DNA of 64,000 nt from Microbacterium allomyrinae (GTDB lineage: Bacteria; Actinomycetota; Actinomycetes; Actinomycetales; Microbacteriaceae). Position numbers and translations under genes: made by a program. This document shows, piece by piece, positions 43,284 through 53,451 of the stretch; the stretch's first letter is position 1; the number at the start of each line of letters is the position of its first letter. The stretch covers positions 62,001 to 126,000 of the forward strand of contig NZ_JAGTTN010000005.1 in the NCBI RefSeq assembly GCF_020682705.1. Reading direction: 5' to 3'. The notes under the pieces are model-generated. The model worked only from the letters and a program-made list of their open reading frames with translations, had not been told where the DNA came from and ran no database searches.

Positions 43284-44411
43284 GTGGTCGCGACCTTGCG
43301 TGTCGTCCTGGATCAGCTCGTCGCGCCGACCGAGCCCGAGCTCGCCGAGGCTTCCCGGGAACTCGTTCGCGCTCTGGTGATCAGCGCGCCCGCGGGGTGC
43401 GAGGTCGAAGGCATCGCTCCGGCCGGTGGCGATGACACCGCGCTGACAGCGGTCGCCGGTCTCGCGGGCATTCGCCGGACCGCGCTGCAGCGGCGGGAGC
43501 TGACAGCCGCGCTCCAGCTGGGCGTGGGCACCGGGATCGGCGGTGGCATGATCCATTCGCCGACGCTGTTCGCCCCGCTGGTGCGCCACGACCGCGTGCA
43601 CGACAACGACCAGACCGTGGTGACCGTGTGGGATCTTCGGCCGTGGGAGTCACCGGGCGAGCTGCCGCGCACCGTCGTGGCGTGGCACAAGGCGATGCTG
43701 AAGCGCGCGGTCAAGCACGCCGACGCCATCGTCGCCCCCACGCACGCGCTCGCCGAGCGTCTCGCCGAGATCGCCCCCCTCGGCGACCGCATCCGCGTCA
43801 TCGCCGGTGCATCGCCGCACGACTACGCCGTGCCCACCGACGAGGTCGGGCGCCGCCGCGAACTCGACGTGCCGGAAGGATTCATCCTCCTCTCGGGGGG
43901 ACCCCTGGCCTCGGAGGGGCTGGATGCCGGTCTCGCTGCGGTCGCGGCATCCGGCGTCGACCTCCCGGTCGTCGTGATCGACGTCGAGGAGGGCCACGAA
44001 CCCGCGGTGGCGGATCTCGCCGCGGCTGCCGGCCTCCCCGAACGCGTGCTGCACGTGCGGGGCGCGCTCGGAACGGCCGATCGTGCCGCGATCTTCGGCG
44101 GTGCCGTCGCGTTCGTCGCCCCCTCTCGCCGGGCCGCGTTCCCCTGGCGCGTGGTCGACGCGCTCACGCTCGGGGTGCCGGTGATCGCCGCGTCGTCCGC
44201 GGTGCACACCGAGATCGTGCTCGACGGGGGAGTGCTCGTCACAGCCACGGATGCTTCAGAGCTCAGCGAAGGGCTGGGCTCGGCCCTGGCCGCAGCAGTG
44301 GGCTCGACGGCGGCGGCCGAGCGATTGGGTGTGCTCGCAGGCGACCGGGGCCGCGCGTTCTCGTGGCGCGAAGCGGCCGACAAGGTGTGGATGCTGCACG
44401 CCGAGCTGTGA
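43284..44411 (+). CDS. Glycosyltransferase, GT4 (GT-B fold)
   Basis: A 375-aa cytosolic protein of the GT-B glycosyltransferase type. The N-terminal acceptor half has MIHSPTLFAP and VVTVWDLRPWESP; the C-terminal half has ILLSGGPLASEGLDAGL, VAFVAPSRRAAFPWRVVDALTLGVPVIA and VHTEIVLDGGVLV, the E-x7-E-like nucleotide-sugar region of family GT4 in diverged form. GTG start three bases after the LCP stop, so it belongs to the purE-LCP transcript. Donor sugar not identifiable; wall-polymer assembly is inferred from context. Confidence 0.85.
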   Translation: MVATLRVVLDQLVAPTEPELAEASRELVRALVISAPAGCEVEGIAPAGGDDTALTAVAGLAGIRRTALQRRELTAALQLGVGTGIGGGMIHSPTLFAPLVRHDRVHDNDQTVVTVWDLRPWESPGELPRTVVAWHKAMLKRAVKHADAIVAPTHALAERLAEIAPLGDRIRVIAGASPHDYAVPTDEVGRRRELDVPEGFILLSGGPLASEGLDAGLAAVAASGVDLPVVVIDVEEGHEPAVADLAAAAGLPERVLHVRGALGTADRAAIFGGAVAFVAPSRRAAFPWRVVDALTLGVPVIAASSAVHTEIVLDGGVLVTATDASELSEGLGSALAAAVGSTAAAERLGVLAGDRGRAFSWREAADKVWMLHAEL

Positions 44412-44485
44412 CGGGCAACCTCTCTGCCGAGCGCAATCGGGCGAGCGGACTGGCCACCAGCTTTCACTTACGCCACACTGGTCAC

Positions 44486-46558
44486 ATGTCGGGGCCTAGG
44501 GACCATACCATCCACGCACGCGCGCGCGCTGTGGTGATCGCGTGGGCCGCGGTGCTCGTGCTCGTGGTCGGGCTGATCCCGACGCACGCAGCGAGTGCGC
44601 AAGCAACTTCATCCCGTGAAGTCGAGACATCGTCAGTCGCTGCTGCCGGGACCGTCGAGGCGGGTGTCGTCAGGGCGGCAGATCTCTCCCGATTCCAGGC
44701 CGGCAACATCGTCAGCGATGCCGTGTTCTTCTATAAGGATTCGATGTCGGAGGCGCAGATCCAAGCCTTCCTCGAGAGCAAGGTCCCGTCGTGTCAGGCG
44801 GGGTACACCTGCCTCAGGGACTGGTACGACACGTCGCGCACCACTACCGCCGACGCCATGTGCGGCGCGTACTCGGGCGGAGTCCGCGAGCGTGCGTCAC
44901 GAATCATCTACAAGGTCGCTCAGGCGTGCGGTATCAACCCGCAGGTCATCCTCGTCATGCTCCAGAAGGAGCAGGGTCTCGTCAACCACGTATGGCCGAG
45001 CGAGTTCCGGTACACCCTCGCGATGGGGCAGGGATGCCCCGACACCGCGGGCTGCGATGCGCGCTACCACGGCTTCTTCAACCAGGTCTACGGAGCTGCG
45101 TGGCAGATGAAGCGATACGCCAATCCGCCCGGTACGAGCCAGTACTTCACCTGGTACGCACCCGGAAAGACCTGGAACGTGCTGTACCACCCGCCATTCA
45201 ACGTCAACGGCGCATGGGTGGACCGATGCGGATCCTCGCCCGTCCAGATCCAGAACCAGGCCACCGCCAACCTGTACTACTACACGCCCTACCAGCCGAA
45301 CGCTGCGGCGCTGCGGGCCGGGTACGGCGAGTCGAGCGACACCTGCGCGTCGTACGGGAACCGCAATTTCTACAACTACTTCACCGACTGGTTCGGCTCG
45401 ACCCAGGTGCCCGCGAACGCGTGTGCACAGCCGGCATCGGTGACGGCAGCCGACGGCGAGTTCGCCGTCAACGTCGCCTCGCTGAATCTGCGACTGGCGC
45501 CGACCACCGCGTGCGAGCCTATTGCGGGGTCTCTCAGTCAGGGGACGGTCGTTACCCGCACGGGCATCTCCGGCGAGTGGTGGCGCATCCGCATCGACGG
45601 CGTAGTCTTCTGGGCGCACAGTGCGTACCTGTCGCCCGCGGCTTCGCCTGCTTACACGACCAGTCGGCTCTCCGGCGTGAACCGGTACGACACCGCTGTC
45701 GCCGTGTCGAAGACCGCCTATCCGTCCGGGACGCGGAAGGTGTACATCGCGTCCGGGACCGAGTTCCCCGATGCTCTCGCGGCCGGTGCGGCAGCGGCGC
45801 ACACCGGCGCATCATTGCTGCTGACAGAACGGGACCTGGTTCCGGGCAGCGTGCTCGCGGAGCTGCAGCGCTTGGCGCCGACGTCAGTCATCGTCCTCGG
45901 GGGCACGGACCGCATCTCGCAGGCGGTCCAGGACTCCGTCGCAGCGGCTGTGCCCGCCGCCGCGATCAAGCGAGTCGCCGGGCGCGATCGCTATGAGACG
46001 AGCCGGCTGATAGCCGCAGAGGCGTTTCCTCAGGCGAGTGCGGCCTACATCGTGACGGGCACGCGATACCAGGATGCGGTCGCTGCGGCGGCATTGGGCG
46101 GGGCGACCGGTTCACCCGTCATCCTCGTGGCGGGCGCGGATGGATCGCTCGATGCGGCGACAGCTGCGACGCTGCGCGAGCGCGGGATCAAGACAGTGAC
46201 GGTAGCGGGTGACACCGCCGCGGTGAGCGCGGGGATCGAGGCGGGCCTCCGGTCCAGCGGAGTGAGCGTGAACCGGATCGGCGGGGCGAACCGGTACGCG
46301 ACCAGCCTCCTGCTCAACCAGGCGGTCTATCCGCAGGGCGGGCCGAGCGTCTACCTCGCCACGGGGACCGATTTCCCCGATGCGCTCAGCGGTTCGGTGC
46401 TGGCGGGCATCACCAAGTCGCCGTTGGTGACCACGTCCGGAAACTGCATGTCGGGACAGGCCAAGACGTGGTTCACCGCCAACAGCGTTCAGAAGGTCAC
46501 GCTCATCGGTGGCGAGCCGACGCTGAGCGCCGACGTGGCCCGCTCCATCCGCTGCTGA
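44486..46558 (+). CDS. Secreted CWB2-repeat surface protein with lysozyme-like and SH3 domains
   Basis: A 690-aa secreted protein. Signal peptide at about 10-38, ending THAASA. Residues about 50-310 form a Cys-containing domain with CGINPQVILVMLQKEQGLV, a lytic-transglycosylase/goose-lysozyme-like helix pattern with the candidate catalytic Glu in KEQG. An SH3-like domain follows (about 320-390, NVASLNLRLAPTT), then three cell-wall-binding type 2 repeats (about 395-690), each starting with R-[LI]-[SG]-G-x-[ND/DR]-RY and having a GTxFPDAL-like segment. CWB2 modules in Clostridia bind anionic wall polymers. It sits between an LCP ligase and rhamnose genes. The long upstream frame is a shadow. 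Confidence 0.88.
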   Translation: MSGPRDHTIHARARAVVIAWAAVLVLVVGLIPTHAASAQATSSREVETSSVAAAGTVEAGVVRAADLSRFQAGNIVSDAVFFYKDSMSEAQIQAFLESKVPSCQAGYTCLRDWYDTSRTTTADAMCGAYSGGVRERASRIIYKVAQACGINPQVILVMLQKEQGLVNHVWPSEFRYTLAMGQGCPDTAGCDARYHGFFNQVYGAAWQMKRYANPPGTSQYFTWYAPGKTWNVLYHPPFNVNGAWVDRCGSSPVQIQNQATANLYYYTPYQPNAAALRAGYGESSDTCASYGNRNFYNYFTDWFGSTQVPANACAQPASVTAADGEFAVNVASLNLRLAPTTACEPIAGSLSQGTVVTRTGISGEWWRIRIDGVVFWAHSAYLSPAASPAYTTSRLSGVNRYDTAVAVSKTAYPSGTRKVYIASGTEFPDALAAGAAAAHTGASLLLTERDLVPGSVLAELQRLAPTSVIVLGGTDRISQAVQDSVAAAVPAAAIKRVAGRDRYETSRLIAAEAFPQASAAYIVTGTRYQDAVAAAALGGATGSPVILVAGADGSLDAATAATLRERGIKTVTVAGDTAAVSAGIEAGLRSSGVSVNRIGGANRYATSLLLNQAVYPQGGPSVYLATGTDFPDALSGSVLAGITKSPLVTTSGNCMSGQAKTWFTANSVQKVTLIGGEPTLSADVARSIRC

Positions 46559-46603
46559 CGAGTCGGGTCTGGGCGCCGGCCGCAACCGGCGCCCTGCCCG
46601 CCA

Positions 46604-48015
46604 TCACTCCGCGCGGAGATAACCGGCGAGCGAAGCGACAGCATCAGCGGGCTCGTAACCCGCTGCCGCGATCTTGGTGAGGTCGAGCACGCTGTTGCGC
46701 GGGCGTGGTGCGATGGGACCCGCGGCAGTCGAGAAGTACTGCTCCGTCGTGACGCCGGTGACGCGATCAGGATCGTGGCCTGACAGCTCGAAGACGTGGC
46801 GGGCGATGCCGGCCCACGACTGGGGCTCTCCGGCTCCGGTGAGGTTGTAGACGCCGGGGGCCGCACCGCTGTCGACCAGGTGCCGGATTCCGCGAGCGAT
46901 GTCCGTCGTGAACGTGAGCCGACCGATCTGATCGTCGACAACCGTGGGATCGATTCCCCGCTCGGCGAGCGATGCCATCGTACGCACGAAGTTCTTGCCT
47001 TCGCCGATGACCCATGAGGTGCGCACGATGTAGTGGTGAGGGACGGTGGCGACGATGGCGTCGGCGGCCGCTTTGGTCTGCCCGTAGACGCCGAGGGGGC
47101 ACATCGCGTCGTCTTCGCGATACGCCCGATCGAGCGTGCCGTCGAAGACGTAGTCGCTGGACACGTGCACCAGCACGATGCCATTCGCTGTGGCGATGCG
47201 CGCCAACGCGGCAGTGCCGGAGGTGTTCGACGCCCACGCGTCGCGACGGCCTTCGGCGGTCTCGGCGACATCGACCGCGGTGTAGGCCGAGGCATTGATG
47301 ATCACGCCGTAGTCGCGCCAGCGGCGTGCCGATTCGAGCTGCGGGTCGGTGAGGTCGAGATCGGCACGTGCGGCGAACTCGACGTGCGCCTGTCCGGCGA
47401 ACTCCTCGCGCAGGGCGAGACCCAGCTGGCCGTTGGCGCCCACGACGAGCACCTTGCGGGGCGGGATCGGGATCACGTCTGCCAGTCGCGGGTGGGCGAG
47501 GTCTTTCGGCGAGATCTCGACGTCGGCGAGCGCGATCGGCCAGTCGATGGCCGCTGTCTCGTCAGCGAGGTTGAGGAACGAGTACGACGCGTCCGGTGAC
47601 CAATGGTCGTTCACGAGGTACGTGTAGGCGGTGTCGGGTTCGAGCGTCTGGTAGGAGTTGCCCACGCCCCGTGGAACGAAGATGGCACGCGACGGGTCCA
47701 GCTCGGTCGTGAACACGGCGCCGAAGGTCGGGCCTTCGCGCAGGTCCACCCACGCTCCGAAGATGCGACCCGTCGCCACCGACACCCATTTGTCCCAGGG
47801 TTCGGCGTGGATGCCGCGAGTCGTGCCGATCGCATCGTTGAACGAGATGTTGTTCTGCACCGGTCCGAAGTCGGGGAGACCAAGCGAGGTCATCTTCTCG
47901 CGCTGCCAGTTCTCTTTGAACCAGCCGCGCGAATCGCCGTGCACGGGCAGTTCGAACACGACCATCCCCGGGATGGGGGTTTCGACGATCGAGAGCGGCT
48001 TGCCGAACTCCGCCA

Positions 48016-48016
<1 letters not shown>
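46604..48016 (-). CDS. rmlCD: Fused dTDP-4-dehydrorhamnose 3,5-epimerase / dTDP-4-dehydrorhamnose reductase
   Basis: A 470-aa two-domain protein. Residues 1-185 are RmlC (DSRGWFKENW, GTTRGIHAEPWDKW with the catalytic His, VPRGVGNSYQTLEPDT). Residues about 190-470 are RmlD (VVGANGQLGLAL, SSDYVFDG, YGQTKAAAD with the catalytic Tyr-Lys). The fusion performs the last two steps of dTDP-L-rhamnose synthesis. In most bacteria these are separate genes; the fusion is common in Micrococcales. The ATG shares a base with the rmlB stop, so rmlB and this gene form an operon. Confidence 0.94.
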
Positions 48017-49026
<1,010 letters not shown>

Positions 49027-49094
49027 CCGGGATGACGCGGAGGCCCCGGGTGGTTCGACGCGGCGTCGGTCAGGGTTCGCGGAGGCCCGTCGAA

Positions 49095-49100
49095 TAGGCT
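49095..49100 (+). promoter_or_regulatory. Possible -10 element for the membrane-protein/rmlA operon
   Basis: TAGGCT, the commonest hexamer among the leaderless sites, lies about 88 bp before the ATG at 49188, which here has a GAGGG ribosome-binding site. A leader of roughly 80 nt is implied. Confidence 0.4.
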
Positions 49101-49187
49101 GGGTCTCCGTGCGCTCCTCGGCAGCGGTCGCGGAACGAGTGACGCGACACATGTGGTGGTCGCAGACGGTTTTCGAGAGGGTGCCAA

Positions 49188-50591
49188 ATGTCCGAGGAAT
49201 CGACGTCGGGGGTGCAGGCAGAGGTCGAACCGCGCCCGCGGGACGGGGCAGCGAAGCCCTCCTGGCTACACCCCACGGGACGGCGGGTGGATTGGTTCGT
49301 CTCAGTGTTCCTCGTGATCGCGAGCCTCGGGCTGGTGCTCTGGCAGGTTCCTCAGCACGAGATGGTGTCGCCGATCGACGAGTACGTCTACATCGACTAC
49401 CTCGCGAAGGTTCCCACGCAGGGCGTCGTGCACCGCGGCGAAGAGACCGGCGACTACGCGCGGAACTACTTGTCGTGCAACGGCGTGCGCACGCTCGGCT
49501 TCTACCCGGAGTCCTTCTGTACAGACTGGCAGGCGTCCGACGAGGAGACGATGCCCAACGCGGGCAAGACCACTGCCGACATCTACACGCCGGCGTACTT
49601 CGGAGCGACCTGGCTGATGGCGCAACCTCTGGTGCTCCTGGGCATTGACGACATCACCGAGGCCGGACGATACACCGGGGCCGTCTGGCTGGCCGCTGCT
49701 GCGGTCCTGCTCTATCTGACGCTGCGTCGGCTGCGGGTCGACATCGTGGTGGCCGGATCGATGGGACTGCTGCTGATCGGCTCGCTGTCCGCCTACTGGT
49801 CGAACACGTACATCAGCACGGATGCGACTTCGCTGTTCACCGGCTCGCTCATGGTCTTCTGCCTCACGATGTTCCTCCGTGGATCCCGTTGGGTGCCGTG
49901 GATCTTCGTGGTGTCGGCGATTCTGCTGACGTTGGCGAAGATGCAGAACCTGATGGGAGTCGCCGCTGCTGCGGTCGCCCTGATCTTCTGGGCGATCGCC
50001 GACGCGTTCCGTCGAGGCCGGGAACGCGGCGGTCGCTGGCGTTCCCTGATCCGCGATCGGCGCGTCGTTTCCGCGTTCTCCGCCGTCATCCTGTCCGTCG
50101 TGGCCCAGGGAGTGTGGGCGGTGATCAGAAATCTCATCGTCTACGACACCCGTGCCGATCAGGGCGTGGAGGCCCCGCTCACGATGCGCGCGCTGGTCGA
50201 GGAGGTGCTGCGCTTCTTCCCCGGTGTCGCGAAGGGCGCCATCGAACCGGGGCTGGTGGGCATCGGAGCCGAGGTCGCCGCGGCCGTGATGACCTGGGTC
50301 GTCGTCGCGGGCGTCATCGGACTGATCGCGGTCTCGCGACGGGGTTCGCGCTCCGAATCGTTCGCCCTCGCGACCTTCTTCGTCGCCCTCGTCTCAGGGC
50401 CGCTCCTGGCGATCGCGACTGTGCTGATGGCCGGGTACTACTTCTACCTTCCGGCACGTTATGGGATGTCGCTCCTGGCGTTCTTCCTGGTCTGCGCCGG
50501 CCTTCTTTTCGCACGTTCGGTTTGGACGCGGTGGTTCTCTGTCGCAGCAGCGGTCGTCAGTTACGCGGCGGTGATGACGCTCACGGGCTGA
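49188..50591 (+). CDS. Multi-pass membrane protein, DUF2142/GT-C-like
   Basis: A 467-aa protein with a 30-residue soluble N-terminus and about ten to eleven membrane helices. After the first helix comes a large outer loop (about 60-140) holding [12 protein letters not shown], an acidic motif at the place where GT-C glycosyltransferases and DUF2142 proteins carry catalytic Asp/Glu. GAGGG lies seven bases before the ATG. Located just before rmlA and the RgpF genes, so addition or processing of a polyprenyl-linked sugar outside the membrane is likely but unproven. Confidence 0.75.
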   Translation: MSEESTSGVQAEVEPRPRDGAAKPSWLHPTGRRVDWFVSVFLVIASLGLVLWQVPQHEMVSPIDEYVYIDYLAKVPTQGVVHRGEETGDYARNYLSCNGVRTLGFYPESFCTDWQASDEETMPNAGKTTADIYTPAYFGATWLMAQPLVLLGIDDITEAGRYTGAVWLAAAAVLLYLTLRRLRVDIVVAGSMGLLLIGSLSAYWSNTYISTDATSLFTGSLMVFCLTMFLRGSRWVPWIFVVSAILLTLAKMQNLMGVAAAAVALIFWAIADAFRRGRERGGRWRSLIRDRRVVSAFSAVILSVVAQGVWAVIRNLIVYDTRADQGVEAPLTMRALVEEVLRFFPGVAKGAIEPGLVGIGAEVAAAVMTWVVVAGVIGLIAVSRRGSRSESFALATFFVALVSGPLLAIATVLMAGYYFYLPARYGMSLLAFFLVCAGLLFARSVWTRWFSVAAAVVSYAAVMTLTG

Positions 50592-50647
50592 ACTTCGACG
50601 ACAGGCGTGGTTTGGACGGCGTGATCGAAATGACGGAGACTAGAACA

Positions 50648-51520
50648 ATGCGTGGCATCATCCTCGCCGGTGGCACCGGCTCGCGGCTCCACCCGATCAC
50701 CCTCGGCATTTCGAAGCAGCTGGTCCCGGTGTACGACAAGCCGATGATCTACTACCCGCTCTCGACGCTGATCCTGGCGGGTATCCAGGACATCCTGATC
50801 ATCACGACGCCGCAGGACTCCGACCAGTTCCAGCGACTGCTGGGCGACGGGTCCCGATTCGGCGTATCGCTCACCTACAAGACTCAGCCCTCGCCCGACG
50901 GGCTCGCGCAGGCGTTCATCCTCGGCGAGGAACACATCGGATCCGACAGCGCGGCGCTCGTGCTCGGCGACAACATCTTCTATGGGCAGGGGATGGGTAC
51001 TCGTCTTCGCCAGTACACCGACCTCGAGGGCGGGGTCGTCTTCGGGTACTGGGTCGACGATCCGACCGCTTATGGCGTCGTCGAGTTCGACGGAGAAGGA
51101 CGAGTGGTCTCCCTGGAAGAGAAGCCCGCCGCGCCCAAGAGCAACTACGCCGTGCCCGGACTGTACTTCTACGACAACGATGTGATCGAGATCGCCAAGA
51201 ACCTCCGGCCCTCGCCTCGCGGTGAGCTCGAGATCACCGATGTGAACAAGGTGTATCTCGAGCGTGGGACGCTCAGCGTTGAACTGTTGCCTCGGGGCAC
51301 GGCATGGCTCGACACCGGAACATTCGACTCGCTCAGCGAGGCCACAGACTTCATCCGTACCGTCGAGAAGCGACAGGGTCTTTCCATCGGCTGCCCCGAG
51401 GAAGTCGCCTGGCGAATGGGGTTCCTCTCCGACGATGAGCTGCGCGCACGCGCGGAGCCGCTTGTGAAGAGCGGATACGGCGCCTACCTTCTGAAGGCGC
51501 TCGAGCAGGGCCGACACTGA
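50648..51520 (+). CDS. rmlA: Glucose-1-phosphate thymidylyltransferase
   Basis: A 290-aa protein with the nucleotidyltransferase signature [14 protein letters not shown] (4-17), [29 protein letters not shown] and [10 protein letters not shown], typical of the short RmlA class. It makes dTDP-glucose for RmlB. The ATG at 50648 gives the canonical MRGIILAGG start; an ATG six codons earlier is possible. It lies 17 bp before the first RgpF gene. Confidence 0.95.
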   Translation: MRGIILAGGTGSRLHPITLGISKQLVPVYDKPMIYYPLSTLILAGIQDILIITTPQDSDQFQRLLGDGSRFGVSLTYKTQPSPDGLAQAFILGEEHIGSDSAALVLGDNIFYGQGMGTRLRQYTDLEGGVVFGYWVDDPTAYGVVEFDGEGRVVSLEEKPAAPKSNYAVPGLYFYDNDVIEIAKNLRPSPRGELEITDVNKVYLERGTLSVELLPRGTAWLDTGTFDSLSEATDFIRTVEKRQGLSIGCPEEVAWRMGFLSDDELRARAEPLVKSGYGAYLLKALEQGRH

Positions 51521-51537
51521 CGGAGAAGAGCACTTCG

Positions 51538-53451
51538 ATGGATACCAGCCTCGTGAGTCCGCCGGCATCCCTCACTCAGGACAGTCGCCGCCTCATCGTC
51601 TACGTCGTATGGGACAAGCGAGGAGATGTCGAGTCCTACATCCCTTACGCGCTGTCCGCGCTCCGGGAGCACTCCACGAGGATCGTCGTGGTCGTCAACG
51701 GAGAGCTGAGCGAACAGGGGCGCGTTGCACTCGCCCCCGTCTGCGACGAGATCGTCGTGCGTGAGAACATCGGATTCGACATCTGGGGCCACAAGGCGGG
51801 GCTGGATCATGTCGGCGATGCCATCTCCGACTTCGACGAAGTGGTACTCACGAACGACACCTGGTTCGGCCCCGTGCGGCCGTATGGGCCGGTCCTCGAA
51901 CGCCTGGGGAACACAGCGGTCCACTTCTGGGGGATGACGGACCATGCGCGGGAGGAGCCCAACCCCTTCACGGGGGAGGGTGTGCTGCACTACCACCTGC
52001 AATCCTTCTGGATCGCCGTCCGTCGCGAGATGTTCCTGACCGAGGCCTGGCGCCAATACTGGCGGGATCTGCCCGCGATGCCGGACTACTACGATGCCGT
52101 CCTGAAGCACGAGACGGTTTTCACCGAGCACTTCGCTACGCAGGGATTCGTCCACGCGGCCGCCTTCCCCGCGGCGGAGTATCCGACCGACCATCCGGCT
52201 CTGTTCAACGCGGATCTGCTGCTGGCGGACGGCTGTCCCCTGTTGAAGCGCCGGCCCTTCTTCCACTACCCGCCATTTCTCGACCGTCACGCGGTGATCG
52301 GCCGGGAGATCCTCGAGATGGTCGACGACCTCGGCTATCCGATGCCTCTGATCTGGCGCGATCTCGCACGCAATGTCGCTCCGCACACGCTCAACACGGA
52401 TGCCGCGATGCTCGAGATCCTGCCGGACTTCGAGGACCGCTACGACAGCAGCCGGCCGCTGCGCATCGCCGCCGTGGTGAACATCGTTCACCCCGACATG
52501 ACCGGTGAGCTCCTCGATCGCGTCGCGTGCCTCCCCGGAGACGTCGATGTGTTCGTGACCTCGAACGAGCGGCGAAGAGCCGACAGTATCCGTGCTGTGC
52601 TCCGTGACCGCGGACGCGACGACATCGATGTCCGCGTCGTCCCCTCGAAGGCAGGCAAGCACATGAGCGCCTTCCTGATCGGATGCCGCGATGTGATCGT
52701 CGACAGCCGATACGACCTGGTCGTCAAGCTCCACTCGAAGCGCTCGGTGACGAAGTCGTTCAATGCCAGTCGATACTTCACCCGTCATCAGCTCGACAAT
52801 CTGCTCAGCTCGCCGGGCTATGCGGCCAACATCATCGGTCTGTTCCAGCGCGAGCCCGGCCTGGGCGTGGTCTTCCCGCCGACCATCCACACCGGCGTCG
52901 CTACGATGGGCAGCGGATGGGGCAGCTACCGGGTGCGGGCCGAATCGCTGGCTGCAGAGCTCGGCATCGAAGTTCCTATCGATGAGATCACCCCGCTCGC
53001 GCCCTTCGGCGGTATGTGGATCGCACGGCCTGAAGCGCTGGCGCAGCTGACCGAAAGGGTCTGGGAGTACGACGATTTCGCGCCGTCGAACGAGTTCCCG
53101 GATGTTGCGCTCGGCCCCACGATCGAGCGTCTCGTCGCGAACGCGGCGGGCGAGCGCGGGTACCACTCGCGTACCGTCCTGAACGCGGAGCACGCCGAAC
53201 TCAGCCACACGTCACTCGAGTTCAAGCTCGACCAGCTCTCGTCGACGACGCCGGGCTATCCGGTCGAGCAGATCCAGTTCCTGCATCGTGCCGGGCCGAC
53301 CGGTCACGGCGGCGCCATCGGTCTGGGCCGCATGTATCTTCAGCTGAACCACCCCGCTGTCGCGCGCGCGATATCTCCGGTGTACATGGCGGCCCGACGC
53401 GTCGTCGGCGGTCTGCGCCGCGTCACCGGGACGAACGGAGATCGAGGATGA
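51538..53451 (+). CDS. Rhamnan synthesis protein F (RgpF) family, copy 1
   Basis: A 637-aa protein of the RgpF family, implicated in rhamnose-polysaccharide synthesis in streptococci. The N-terminal half (LIVYVVWDKRGDVESY, ENIGFDIWGHKAGLDH, VVLTNDTWFGPV) resembles a GT-A-like domain with DIWGHK in place of a DxD. The C-terminal half has SAFLIGCRDVIVDSRYDLVVKLHSK and PLAPFGGMWIARPEAL. No membrane helix is seen. GGAGAAG precedes the ATG. Its stop overlaps copy 2 by 4 bp. Likely a rhamnosyltransferase acting at the membrane surface. Confidence 0.88.
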   Translation: MDTSLVSPPASLTQDSRRLIVYVVWDKRGDVESYIPYALSALREHSTRIVVVVNGELSEQGRVALAPVCDEIVVRENIGFDIWGHKAGLDHVGDAISDFDEVVLTNDTWFGPVRPYGPVLERLGNTAVHFWGMTDHAREEPNPFTGEGVLHYHLQSFWIAVRREMFLTEAWRQYWRDLPAMPDYYDAVLKHETVFTEHFATQGFVHAAAFPAAEYPTDHPALFNADLLLADGCPLLKRRPFFHYPPFLDRHAVIGREILEMVDDLGYPMPLIWRDLARNVAPHTLNTDAAMLEILPDFEDRYDSSRPLRIAAVVNIVHPDMTGELLDRVACLPGDVDVFVTSNERRRADSIRAVLRDRGRDDIDVRVVPSKAGKHMSAFLIGCRDVIVDSRYDLVVKLHSKRSVTKSFNASRYFTRHQLDNLLSSPGYAANIIGLFQREPGLGVVFPPTIHTGVATMGSGWGSYRVRAESLAAELGIEVPIDEITPLAPFGGMWIARPEALAQLTERVWEYDDFAPSNEFPDVALGPTIERLVANAAGERGYHSRTVLNAEHAELSHTSLEFKLDQLSSTTPGYPVEQIQFLHRAGPTGHGGAIGLGRMYLQLNHPAVARAISPVYMAARRVVGGLRRVTGTNGDRG

